Of a stretch of 8,135 nt of DNA, positions 1-7,774 are shown one piece after another; the stretch's first letter is position 1; the number at the start of each line of letters is the position of its first letter. Below the pieces are notes generated by a model that had not been told where the DNA came from, did no database searches, and saw only the letters and a list, made by a program, of their open reading frames with translations. The position numbers and the translations under genes were made by a program. This stretch comes from Bacteroidales bacterium (lineage in GTDB: Bacteria; Bacteroidota; Bacteroidia; Bacteroidales; Paludibacteraceae): the NCBI GenBank assembly GCA_900767385.1, contig CAAFYY010000077.1, positions 1 to 8,135 of the forward strand, given 5' to 3'.

Positions 1-695
1 AGGACGAGATTCGCGAGACAGCCAAGAAGCTCGGCATTGAGGTGGACGAGACGATGGGCAAGGGCAAACTCATCGACGAGATTTTCGGCGAGACCTGCGA
101 GGGCGATTTCATCCAACCTACCTATATCATCGACTACCCTATCGAGATGTCGCCTCTCACCAAGAAGCACCGCTCAAAACCGGGCCTCACCGAGCGTTTC
201 GAACTCATGGTGAACGGCAAGGAGTTGGCCAACGCCTATTCGGAGCTCAACGACCCAATCGACCAAGAGGAACGCTTCGTTGAGCAGATGCGTCTTGCCG
301 ACAAAGGCGACGACGAGGCGATGATCATCGACCACGATTTCCTCCGCGCCCTTCAGTACGGCATGCCTCCTACCTTCGGCGTAGGCATCGGCATCGACCG
401 TCTCACCATGCTCCTCACTGGCAAGTTCACCATCGGCGAGGTGATGCTCTTCCCACAGATGAAACCAGAGAAGGTCATCAAGAAAGACACCGCCGACAAA
501 TACATCGCTCTCGGCATCCCTGAGGAGTGGGTTGAGCCTTTGCAGAAGCTCGGCTACGATATGGTAAGCAAACTGCAAGGCGTAAGCGCAGGCAAACTGC
601 ACCAAGATCTCTGCGGTTACAATAAGAAGAATAAACTCGGACTCACAAATCCAGTCAAAGACGATGTAGAGAATTGGGTAAAGCTAGAGGCTTAA
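1..695 (+). CDS. lysS: Lysyl-tRNA synthetase, class II, C-terminal part (5' end outside window)
   Basis: This cytoplasmic enzyme charges tRNA-Lys with lysine using ATP. The reading frame is open from base 3, so the GTG at 42 is an internal codon and the gene begins outside the window. Visible are the late catalytic-core segments: PTYIIDYPIEMSPL, then GKELANAYSELNDP, then class II motif 3 as GVGIGIDRLTMLLT (nt 378-419) with its conserved arginine. In E. coli-type LysRS the protein ends shortly after motif 3. Here about 70 residues follow FPQMKPEK, a tail that I recall as normal for Bacteroidetes LysRS. Its pattern (LGIPEEWVEPLQKLGY, then GKLHQDLCGYNKKNKLGL) suggests a small helix-hairpin-helix-like domain; that is inference. 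A strong hairpin follows 27 bases after the stop, so lysS is probably the last gene of its transcript. Confidence 0.97.
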   Translation, partial: DEIRETAKKLGIEVDETMGKGKLIDEIFGETCEGDFIQPTYIIDYPIEMSPLTKKHRSKPGLTERFELMVNGKELANAYSELNDPIDQEERFVEQMRLADKGDDEAMIIDHDFLRALQYGMPPTFGVGIGIDRLTMLLTGKFTIGEVMLFPQMKPEKVIKKDTADKYIALGIPEEWVEPLQKLGYDMVSKLQGVSAGKLHQDLCGYNKKNKLGLTNPVKDDVENWVKLEA

Positions 696-722
696 CGCCC
701 GTTCCCTTTATCGTATAAACAC

Positions 723-760
723 AAGAGCCTCACGCAGCCCGACGGTTGCATGGGGCTCTT
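723..760 (+). terminator. Hairpin terminator after lysS
   Basis: AAGAGCC (723-729) pairs with GGCTCTT (754-760). The stem continues inward through 730-732/751-753 and, after one C/A mismatch, GCAGCC (734-739) pairs with GGTTGC (744-749), leaving a CGAC tetraloop. That gives about 16 pairs including two G-U pairs. The trailing T-run is short (TTTG), so this is a strong hairpin but a weak U-tract terminator. It separates lysS from the following gene. Confidence 0.7.
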
Positions 761-796
761 TGCTAATAGACTTCAAAACACAAACACTTTACAAAA

Positions 797-2623
797 ATGA
801 AAAAGACACTCCTTACCCTCCTTGCCCTCGTGCCACTCATGCTTTGGGCAGAAGAGGAGACACCACGCACATTGGCGAAACTCAATGAGGCTACAGTCTA
901 TCCTTCCGGTGCTACGCTGACTCTCACCGCCACAGCCAACGTGACACAAGGCAGCAACGACATCGTCATCGAGGGACTCAGTCCGTTCATCGACCTCAAC
1001 AGTCTGAAGATCTCCGCTTCCAACGGCGTGGTCATCGCCAGCAGCGAGTTCTCCACCGACTATCTCAAAGCATCTGTTGAAGCCAAAGACCTCGCAGTGC
1101 TCCGCGACTCGCTGAAGCACTACCAGAACAAACAGAAGGCACTCGACCGCGACCTCAAGGTGCAGCAGCAACTGCTCAGTCTCCTCGTGAGCGGCACTTC
1201 CAACAATATGACTTCAAAGGAGAAAGCCACTGCCACAACGGAGATCTCCTCCAACATGGAACTCTACCGTACCAAAGCACCCGGCATCCTCACCGCCATC
1301 GCCAACGTGGAGCAGGCCATCAAGGATAACAACGAACGCATCACAGCACTCACCAAACAGATTCAGCAAGACGAACGTAAGGTCGGACAAAAACGCTCAG
1401 GCATCGTGACACTCGCCATGACCAGTCCGATGGCCACGAAGACCACCTTCACCATTCAGTATTTCACGGACTATGCCAACTGGACACCTTGCTACGACAT
1501 CAACATCGCCGACATGAAAGGCGACGTGGCTATCAATGCCAAGGCTAAGGTATCGCAGCAGACCGGTCTCGATTGGGAGCACGTTCGTCTCACACTCTCC
1601 AACGCCACCCCTAACCGCAACGTGAAAGCCCCTGTGCTCAATGCCTGGATGCTCGACTACTACAGAGCTCGCGCTTACAGTCAACCGGGTGCGTCGAACA
1701 CGATTGCCTATTCCAAGGCCGCCCCGATGGCTGAGGAGATGGCCGGTGTAGCTTATGAGGATGCAGATGTCGACTACGCTGTGAAAATCCGTGGCGTGAG
1801 CTCCGTGAACGCTTCGACGACACCGCTCTACGTAGTGAACGGTCAAGTCTTCGACGGCGACATCAGCACCCTCGACCCCAACATGATTGCCTCAACCACC
1901 GTGTTGAAAGACGCGACAGCCACAAGTCTCTACGGTTCGCGCGGAGCCAACGGCGTGGTGGTCATCACCCTCAAGACGATGGACGACTACGTGGAGATGA
2001 AGGAGACGGAGATGAACGTGACCTACGACATCAGTCTCCCCTACACCATCCCGGGCAACGGCAAGCAGCAGACCATCGACCTCAAGCGTCACAACGTGAA
2101 GGCCGACTACTACTTCTACACCGCACCACGTCTCGACAATCAGGTTTACCGCATGGCGAAAATCTCCGATTGGGAACGCCTCAACCTCCTCGACGGCGAA
2201 GCGACCATCAACTACCAAGGCACCTTCCTCGGCTCTACCTACCTCAGCACGAAGAGCAGCGTAGAGAAGGAAATCAACCTCAGCCTGACCCAAGAGAAAC
2301 AGATCACCGTGAAGCGCGAAATCAACCCGACACTCAGTTCTACCAAGACGACGGGCAACACGACGACGGCGGTGCGCAGCTACACGATTAAGGTGAAGAA
2401 CAACCGCTCGACGGCTGCCACCGTGATGGTGAAGGACCAATATCCAGTCTCCGTCCGCAAGGAGATTGAGGTGAAGGTGCTCACACTGACTCCAGCACCA
2501 ACCACCAACGTCGAGAACACCGGCATCGTGACGTGGCAGACCACTCTGGCACCAGGCGAAACCAAAGAGTTTGTCATCACCTACAGCGCCAAATATCCCA
2601 AGGAGCGCCACGTGGAGCTTTGA
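797..2623 (+). CDS. Secreted DUF4140/DUF4139 (MuiA-like) protein with embedded TonB-plug fragment
   Basis: The function of this family is not established; its name comes from a 'mucoidy inhibitor A' annotation. Residues 1-18 form a signal peptide (MKK, a leucine-rich core, then LWA before EEE), so the protein is exported, probably to the periplasm. Residues about 28-90 match the N-terminal DUF4140 region. Two coiled-coil stretches follow (about 92-135 and 170-200). The DUF4139 domain starts near W229 and carries the family motif QQTGLDWEHVRLTLS (254-268). It resumes at YTIPGNG (416-422) and runs to the C-terminal strand KEFVITYSAKYPKER. Between these parts, residues about 329-394 read like a SusC-type plug: IRGVSS, LYVVNG (344-349), VLKDA (369-373), LYGSRGANGVVVIT (378-391). 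There is no beta-barrel, so it is not a receptor. The ATG at 797 follows A-rich sequence and is the only start that gives the signal peptide. I found no clear promoter in the 101-base gap after lysS. Confidence 0.9.
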   Translation: MKKTLLTLLALVPLMLWAEEETPRTLAKLNEATVYPSGATLTLTATANVTQGSNDIVIEGLSPFIDLNSLKISASNGVVIASSEFSTDYLKASVEAKDLAVLRDSLKHYQNKQKALDRDLKVQQQLLSLLVSGTSNNMTSKEKATATTEISSNMELYRTKAPGILTAIANVEQAIKDNNERITALTKQIQQDERKVGQKRSGIVTLAMTSPMATKTTFTIQYFTDYANWTPCYDINIADMKGDVAINAKAKVSQQTGLDWEHVRLTLSNATPNRNVKAPVLNAWMLDYYRARAYSQPGASNTIAYSKAAPMAEEMAGVAYEDADVDYAVKIRGVSSVNASTTPLYVVNGQVFDGDISTLDPNMIASTTVLKDATATSLYGSRGANGVVVITLKTMDDYVEMKETEMNVTYDISLPYTIPGNGKQQTIDLKRHNVKADYYFYTAPRLDNQVYRMAKISDWERLNLLDGEATINYQGTFLGSTYLSTKSSVEKEINLSLTQEKQITVKREINPTLSSTKTTGNTTTAVRSYTIKVKNNRSTAATVMVKDQYPVSVRKEIEVKVLTLTPAPTTNVENTGIVTWQTTLAPGETKEFVITYSAKYPKERHVEL

Positions 2624-2642
2624 CCTTGGCTGAAAAACGATG

Positions 2643-2677
2643 AAAGCCGCTTCTCAGGGTTGAGAGGCGGCTTTTTT
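2643..2677 (+). terminator. Intrinsic terminator of the DUF4139 gene
   Basis: AAGCCGCTTCTCA (2644-2656) pairs with TGAGAGGCGGCTT (2661-2673). The stem is 13 bp with a single G-U pair and a GGGT loop. The T-run is 2672-2677, overlapping the foot of the stem. It starts 20 bases after the stop codon of the DUF4139 gene. It also protects the convergent mutAB operon from read-through. Confidence 0.92.
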
Positions 2678-2741
2678 GTTGGAGGAGGGAGCGTGGGGTT
2701 TCACGCTTTTTTTGTGCCGTTAGTCTTCGGTGTATTAACAA

Positions 2742-2761
2742 CCAGAAGCAGACGCTTCTGG
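2742..2761. repeat. Small perfect inverted repeat between two convergent terminators
   Basis: CCAGAAGC (2742-2749) and GCTTCTGG (2754-2761) form an 8-bp perfect stem with a 4-base loop. No T-run follows on either strand. It sits between the two terminators of the converging transcripts and could be a back-up stop or a processing site; nothing decides between these. Confidence 0.5.
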
Positions 2762-2811
2762 CACTGTAGCTTGGTTTTGTCTTTGCTCAATAGTCTGCCG
2801 CTGTGTTTTTG

Positions 2812-2851
2812 AAAAAAGAAAAACCGGCTGCCTCAAGCGAGACAGCCGGTT
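2812..2851 (-). terminator. Intrinsic terminator of the mutAB operon
   Basis: In the minus-strand transcript, AACCGGCTG (2851-2843 read in reverse complement) pairs with CAGCCGGTT (2830-2822). After one mismatch, three more pairs close a 4-base loop. A T-rich tract follows, seen on the + strand as AAAAAAGAAAAA (2812-2823). The hairpin begins 22 bases after the mutB stop codon. Confidence 0.92.
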
Positions 2852-2873
2852 GGTTTATCTGGTAAACGGGAGA

Positions 2874-5036
2874 TTATTTACCGTTGATGATTTCCATCAT
2901 TACTTTAGCTGAGTGAGCCACTGGGGTACCAGGACCGAAGATGGCAGCAACGCCGGCTTTGTAGAGGAAGTCGTAGTCCTGTGCTGGGATAACGCCACCA
3001 GCAACTACGATGATGTCCTCGCGACCGAGACGTTTCAACTCTGCGATAACTTGTGGAATCAAGGTCTTGTGACCTGCTGCCAATGAGCTTACGCCGAGGA
3101 AGTGTACGTCGTTCTCTACAGCTTGTTTAGCTGCCTCTTCTGGAGTTTGGAACAATGGACCCATGTCGACGTCGTAGCCGCAGTCGGCATAACCGGTAGC
3201 GCAAACTTTAGCGCCGCGGTCGTGACCGTCCTGACCCATCTTAGCGATCATGATACGTGGTTGGCGACCTTCTTGTTTTGCGAACTCAGCGGTCAAGCGG
3301 CAAGCCTCTTGGAACTCTTCGTCGTTCTTGGTGCCAGCGCTGTAAACGCCAGAGATGGTGCGGATGGTTGCTTTGTAACGACCAACAACGGCTTCGCAAG
3401 CGTCGGAGATCTCACCGAGTGTAGCGCGGAGACCAGCAGCTTTAACAGCGAGGTTGAGGAGGTTGTAGCGCAATGGATCGTCGGCTGGACGGATGTCTTT
3501 GCCATCAGCCCAAGCTTGAACAGCGTAGGTGATTTCTTTCAAAGCAGCTTGAACGGCAGCTTCGTCGCGGTTAGCACGGAGTTGTTTCAAGCGCTCAACT
3601 TGCTCGGTACGAACAGCGGTGTTGTCGATTTCGAGGATATCGATTGGATCTTCGTGGTCGAGACGATACTCGTTCACGCCGATAATCTTTTGTGAACCTG
3701 AGTCGATGCGAGCCTGTGTGCGTGCAGCAGCCTCTTCGATACGCATCTTAGGTACACCAGTCTCGATAGCGGCAGCCATACCACCGAGTTTCTCAACTTC
3801 CTGGATGTGAGCCCAAGCTTTCTCTGCGAGTTCGTTGGTCAAGCTCTCAACGTAGTATGAACCTGCCCATGGGTCGATCTCTTTGCAGACTTTGGTTTCC
3901 TCTTGGATGTAGATCTGGGTGTTACGAGCGATACGAGCTGAGAAGTCGGTAGGCAATGCGATAGCCTCGTCCAATGCGTTGGTGTGCAATGACTGTGTGT
4001 GACCGAGAGCGGCACCCATAGCCTCGATGCAAGTACGTCCAACGTTGTTGAATGGGTCTTGCTCGGTGAGTGACCAACCAGAGGTTTGTGAGTGAGTACG
4101 CAAAGCCAAAGATTTTGGGTTCTTTGGGTTGAATTGTTTAACGATCTTAGCCCACAACATACGACCGGCACGCATCTTGGCGATCTCCATGAAGTGGTTC
4201 ATGCCGATAGCCCAGAAGAATGACAGACGTGGAGCGAAGGCGTCGATGTCCATGCCGGCGTTGACACCAGCGCGGAGGTATTCGAGACCGTCGGCGAGGG
4301 TGTAACCCAACTCGATGTCGGCGGTAGCACCTGCTTCCTGCATGTGGTAGCCAGAGATTGAGATTGAGTTGAACTTAGGCATGCGTTGTGAAGTGAACTC
4401 GAAGATATCAGCGATGATCTTCATTGAGAACTTAGGTGGGTAGATGTAGGTGTTACGCACCATGAACTCTTTCAAGATATCGTTTTGGATGGTACCGGCC
4501 ATCTCTTCGAGTTTTGCGCCTTGCTCAAGACCTGCGTTGATATAGAAGGCGAGTACTGGGAGTACGCCGCCGTTCATGGTCATTGATACAGACATTTTGT
4601 TCAATGGAATACCGTCGAACAAAACTTTCATATCCTCAACAGAGCAGATAGATACACCAGCTTTACCAACGTCACCAACTACGCGAACGTGGTCGGCGTC
4701 GTAGCCGCGGTGTGTAGGAAGGTCGAATGCAACAGACAAACCTTTCTGACCTGAAGCGAGGTTACGGCGATAGAATGCGTTTGACTCGGCAGCGGTTGAG
4801 AAACCTGCGTACTGACGGATTGTCCAAGGACGCATTGGATACATGCCGCTGTAAGGGCCACGCAAGAATGGTGGGATACCAGAAGCGTAATCCAAGTGGT
4901 CGAAACCGGCGATGTCTTCTTTGGTGTAGATTGGTTTTACTGTGATTTGCTCAGGGGTCAACCATGTCTCACCTTTATAATCAGTGGTGCTTGGCACTAC
5001 TTGTTTGATGTCAATCTTATTAAAATCTGGTTTCAT
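2874..5036 (-). CDS. mutB: Methylmalonyl-CoA mutase large (catalytic) subunit
   Basis: This is the catalytic subunit of the cytoplasmic adenosylcobalamin-dependent mutase, which interconverts succinyl-CoA and (R)-methylmalonyl-CoA; in fermenting Bacteroidales this is a step from succinate to propionate. The 720 residues match the usual family length. Residues 1 to about 560 are the substrate-binding TIM barrel. Using the Propionibacterium enzyme as I recall it, active-site equivalents are R74 and Y76 in TIRQYAGFS, R194 in VRNTYIYPP, and Y230-H231 in SGYHMQEAG. The C-terminal B12-binding domain has the DxHxxG motif as DGHDRG, with H605 as the lower cobalt ligand and K599 and D603 beside it, then GVSSLAAGH and VVAGGVIP. 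All key residues are present, so it should be active. It lies 2 bases downstream of mutA with no Shine-Dalgarno motif, and translational coupling is likely. No meaB chaperone or epimerase gene is in the window. Confidence 0.98.
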   Translation of the reverse strand: MKPDFNKIDIKQVVPSTTDYKGETWLTPEQITVKPIYTKEDIAGFDHLDYASGIPPFLRGPYSGMYPMRPWTIRQYAGFSTAAESNAFYRRNLASGQKGLSVAFDLPTHRGYDADHVRVVGDVGKAGVSICSVEDMKVLFDGIPLNKMSVSMTMNGGVLPVLAFYINAGLEQGAKLEEMAGTIQNDILKEFMVRNTYIYPPKFSMKIIADIFEFTSQRMPKFNSISISGYHMQEAGATADIELGYTLADGLEYLRAGVNAGMDIDAFAPRLSFFWAIGMNHFMEIAKMRAGRMLWAKIVKQFNPKNPKSLALRTHSQTSGWSLTEQDPFNNVGRTCIEAMGAALGHTQSLHTNALDEAIALPTDFSARIARNTQIYIQEETKVCKEIDPWAGSYYVESLTNELAEKAWAHIQEVEKLGGMAAAIETGVPKMRIEEAAARTQARIDSGSQKIIGVNEYRLDHEDPIDILEIDNTAVRTEQVERLKQLRANRDEAAVQAALKEITYAVQAWADGKDIRPADDPLRYNLLNLAVKAAGLRATLGEISDACEAVVGRYKATIRTISGVYSAGTKNDEEFQEACRLTAEFAKQEGRQPRIMIAKMGQDGHDRGAKVCATGYADCGYDVDMGPLFQTPEEAAKQAVENDVHFLGVSSLAAGHKTLIPQVIAELKRLGREDIIVVAGGVIPAQDYDFLYKAGVAAIFGPGTPVAHSAKVMMEIINGK

Positions 5037-5038
5037 GA

Positions 5039-6895
5039 TTATTTCAGGAGTTGAGCGTTAAACGATTTCAAGGTATCCAATACGTTAACCTTAACGTGGA
5101 TGAAGTTTTGGATGCCTTCTTTCTGGAGTTCTTCCATGCAAGCAGGAGCACCAGCAACAACGAAGATTTCTTTGCCGCCGATAGCTTTGTTTGCTGCAGG
5201 AGCGAGTTCTGCATATTCGTCGTCGCTTGAGCAGAGAACGATGATGTCAGCACCTGCTTTTCTTGCAGCCTCAACGCCAGCCTCAACAGTCTCGAAGCCG
5301 AGGTTGTCGATTACTTGGTAGCCAGCGCAAGCGAAGAAGTTGCAGCTGAACTGAGCGCGAGCGAGGCGCATAGCCAAGTTGCCGATGGTGAGCATGAATG
5401 CTTTTGGACGTTTTGCTGAGTGCTCGGTCTCGAGGCGGAGTGCTTCGAACTCTTGAGCAGCGCGAACGGTTGGGAGGGCAGCCAAGCCTTCTTCGCCGCA
5501 GCCGCATTTGCAAGCGCACTCGTTGCCGAGCACGATCTTGTCGCCAGCGATTTCGTTGAAGTTAGGGAATTGGTTGGTGCCGAGGAGCACTTCCTTGCGT
5601 TGTGAAACGTTCTTCAGACGTTTTGCTGCTGTTGCAGCCATGTCTGCCTGAACTTTGCCTGTAGCCACTGCCTCGTAGAAGCCGCCGTTGTTCTCGATGT
5701 CGAGGAAACGTTTCCAAGCTTCGTTGGCGATGTTGGCTGTGAGGTTTTCAATATAGTATGAACCAGCTGATGGGTCGGTTACTTTGTCGAAGTGAGCCTC
5801 TTCTTTGAGGAGTTGTTGTTGGTTGCGGGCGATACGCTCTGAGAAGTCGTCTGAAGCCTTGAAGTCAACGTCGAATGGGTTAACTACGATTGAGTTCACA
5901 CCTGCGATAGCAGCACTCATAGCCTCGGTCTGAGTACGGAGGAGGTTAACGTGTGCGTCGAAGATGGTGGTGTTGAACAATGAGGTCTCAGCGTGAACGT
6001 GCATCTTGGCTGCGCATTGGCATTTTGGAGCGTAAGCGTCAACGATTTTAGCCCAGAGCATGCGGCCTGCACGGAATTTTGCGATTTCCATGAAGTAGTT
6101 GCCGCCGATACCGAGGTTGAATTTGATGGCTTTGGCAGCGGTGTCAACGTCGAGACCTGCTTCGGTCATCATCTCGAGGTATTGGTTGCCCCAAGCGAGA
6201 GCGTAGCCGAGTTCTTGTGAACTTGCTGCGCCGCAGTTGTTGAGTTCGATGCCGTTGACAGCAACAACGCGGTATTTAGGCATTTTCTCGCCAGCCTTGA
6301 CAGCTGCAACGATTTTCTCTGCAACGGCAGCCTTGTCCAATTTCTTGCCTTTGAGCATGCGGCGGATAGGGTCGCAGTTGACAGAACCTTGCATCTCTGC
6401 GAGGTTGTATCCTTTTTCTGTGTAGTAAGCGGTGAGGATGTTGAGGAGTTCTGCTGCTTTGCTGATGCAGATGTTGAAGTTCAACTCGATGCAGTCGGCG
6501 CAGATGTCTTTCAACAAGCTTGCGATGAAGTCAGCGCTGAGCTTCTCGGCGTCGATACAGAAACCAAGGGAGTCCACACCCTTGTTCAGTACGTCCAATG
6601 CTTTTGCGTTAGCTTCTTTTGGGCAGCACACTTCGATGTTTTGACGGATGAACCATGTGTTGTCGGCTTTTGTACCGCGAACAAATGGGAATTCGCCTGG
6701 TGCTGAGTTTGTGGTCTCGATGTTAGCCAAGTCCTCTCTACGATAGAACGGCATGACATTGAAACCTTCGTCGGTTCTCCAAACGAGCTTCTTTTCAAAA
6801 TCGGCTCCTTTGAGGTCGGTTGTGATTTTTGCCATCCACTCATCGGTGGTGATAGCAGGGAAATCGGCCAACCAATTTAAATTCTTTTCTGCCAT
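5039..6895 (-). CDS. mutA: Methylmalonyl-CoA mutase small subunit
   Basis: This is the non-catalytic partner of MutB in a heterodimer. It has the same fold, a TIM barrel followed by a B12-domain-like region, but does not bind cofactor. At 618 residues it is close to other MutA proteins. Recognisable parts are an N-terminal LADFPAITTDEWMAKITTDLKG, barrel segments RAGRMLWAKIVDAY and DPSAGSYYIENLT (also similar in MutB), and a C-terminal flavodoxin-like domain. Where MutB has DGHDRG, this protein reads LAMRLA (507-512), so Asp, His and Gly are all replaced; this is normal for the small subunit and not decay. A cysteine cluster, CACKCGC (C460, C462, C464, C466), lies in the linker between barrel and C-terminal domain. 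The ATG at 6895 follows an A/T-rich leader without a Shine-Dalgarno motif, typical of Bacteroidetes. It is the first gene of the mutAB operon. Confidence 0.97.
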   Translation of the reverse strand: MAEKNLNWLADFPAITTDEWMAKITTDLKGADFEKKLVWRTDEGFNVMPFYRREDLANIETTNSAPGEFPFVRGTKADNTWFIRQNIEVCCPKEANAKALDVLNKGVDSLGFCIDAEKLSADFIASLLKDICADCIELNFNICISKAAELLNILTAYYTEKGYNLAEMQGSVNCDPIRRMLKGKKLDKAAVAEKIVAAVKAGEKMPKYRVVAVNGIELNNCGAASSQELGYALAWGNQYLEMMTEAGLDVDTAAKAIKFNLGIGGNYFMEIAKFRAGRMLWAKIVDAYAPKCQCAAKMHVHAETSLFNTTIFDAHVNLLRTQTEAMSAAIAGVNSIVVNPFDVDFKASDDFSERIARNQQQLLKEEAHFDKVTDPSAGSYYIENLTANIANEAWKRFLDIENNGGFYEAVATGKVQADMAATAAKRLKNVSQRKEVLLGTNQFPNFNEIAGDKIVLGNECACKCGCGEEGLAALPTVRAAQEFEALRLETEHSAKRPKAFMLTIGNLAMRLARAQFSCNFFACAGYQVIDNLGFETVEAGVEAARKAGADIIVLCSSDDEYAELAPAANKAIGGKEIFVVAGAPACMEELQKEGIQNFIHVKVNVLDTLKSFNAQLLK

Positions 6896-7007
6896 AATAT
6901 TGTTTGATTGTTTGAATTATGTTATTCTTTACCAGCTATTTCAAGGGATACGACAGGACGCCTTTCGGTAAGGTCGGCGCATAGTCTGCCCACGAAATAA
7001 CGTTCTG

Positions 7008-7015
7008 CAAAAGTA
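7008..7015 (-). promoter_or_regulatory. Likely -7 element of the mutAB promoter
   Basis: Read on the minus strand this is TACTTTTG, a full match to the Bacteroidetes -7 consensus TAnnTTTG. The expected -33 TTTG position is poor (AATG on the minus strand). Transcription would begin near 7000, giving a leader of about 105 bases. The leader contains a small hairpin (6961-6964 with 6970-6973) and ends in an A/T-rich, unstructured stretch before the ATG. I see no B12-box, so no cobalamin riboswitch is apparent. Confidence 0.65.
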
Positions 7016-7377
7016 CGTCTTTTTTTTCTTACGGCATTGCTTTTTACTATAAAATAAGGCTTTGTTTCTACGTTTTTTTTATCTCTGACTATCAAACTTT
7101 TATCCAGTCTACACAGAAGGTCGGATTTTGCTGCTCAGATGGAGAATCTGACGCCGGCGCAAGGGAGAAAGCGCACTTGCCCACAGCGAACGAGAGATCG
7201 CTGTTACGATATTCTGTTTCCACAACACCAATTTTCTTTTATGTATAGCTATTACCGTTTTGTTCCACACAGTCTCAGGAGGCGATCTCTTTCCGCCATT
7301 TGGTTCTCAGCGCTCGGAAAAGCTAACGGACCGATGCCGTTCGACAGTCCTCCTCCCGATTTGACGACTATACGCCG

Positions 7378-7445
7378 CCGTTTGGCAGAGGGCGATCTGA
7401 AAACAAAAATGGGAATTTCCGTTTGGTGGCAGTCGCTTTTAAAAC
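7378..7445. repeat. Imperfect 27-base direct repeat
   Basis: Copy 1 is 7378-7404 and copy 2 is 7419-7445. Both start with CCGTTTGG and end with AAAAC, and 19 of 27 positions are identical. They are offset by 41 bases. The middle parts differ, so this may be an old duplication, paired binding sites, or chance. Confidence 0.35.
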
Positions 7446-7743
7446 CGAAACGGAGGTATCCATTCCACATCCTACCACCACAATAGTATCTTCGCCCCCA
7501 CTTTTTGCAATTTTGTTAAACACCCCAAAGAAACATTGGGCTCAAAATGTGAATTTAAGAAATCAGATTCAACCACCGATTCACACTTCAGGAGGGCACT
7601 TGCCGTTTAATAATTCTAAAAAAGCATCTACAAGAGAGTTAATCTTTGTCAAGAAACGCCCCTACAAAACACTGATATTAACTAATATTTCACACTTTAA
7701 GCCGTTTTTCGCTGAAAAATGAGATTTTCGCTCCAACTGCCAT

Positions 7744-7774
7744 TTTGTCGGTTTGTAAAATATTACTACTTTTG
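7744..7774 (+). promoter_or_regulatory. Full-consensus Bacteroidetes promoter pointing right
   Basis: TTTG (7744-7747), then exactly 19 bases, then TACTTTTG (7767-7774) match the -33/-7 pattern of the Bacteroidetes primary sigma factor. Transcription would start near 7781, inside the palindrome GTTAATTTAAC (7779-7789). No credible + strand gene follows before the window's last, oppositely oriented gene, so its product may be a non-coding RNA or the gene it served may be gone. Confidence 0.65.

Noticed and set aside
42..695. lysS starting at the GTG at position 42
   Set aside because: The same frame is open and in LysRS-like sequence from base 3, and the catalytic N-terminal parts are missing, so the gene begins upstream of the window.
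762..796. A promoter for the DUF4139 gene in the gap after lysS
   Set aside because: I found no TAnnTTTG element in this gap; a promoter may exist but cannot be supported from the sequence.
1892..2611. 239-codon - strand ORF opposite the DUF4139 gene
   Set aside because: It is antisense to a gene with a signal peptide and family motifs; its Val/His/Arg/Leu-rich composition is that of a shadow frame.
3102..3695. 197-codon + strand ORF opposite mutB
   Set aside because: It lies entirely antisense to well-conserved MutB coding sequence, including the B12-binding region, and shows no recognisable domain.
5359..5382. MutA as a damaged mutase because it lacks DxHxxG
   Set aside because: The small subunit normally lacks the cobalamin-binding motif; the reading frame is intact and a complete MutB is encoded next to it.
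7139..7486. 115-codon + strand ORF as a gene
   Set aside because: It has no domain, no consensus promoter just upstream, and overlaps an equally weak minus-strand frame. It is described only as part of the GC-richer island.
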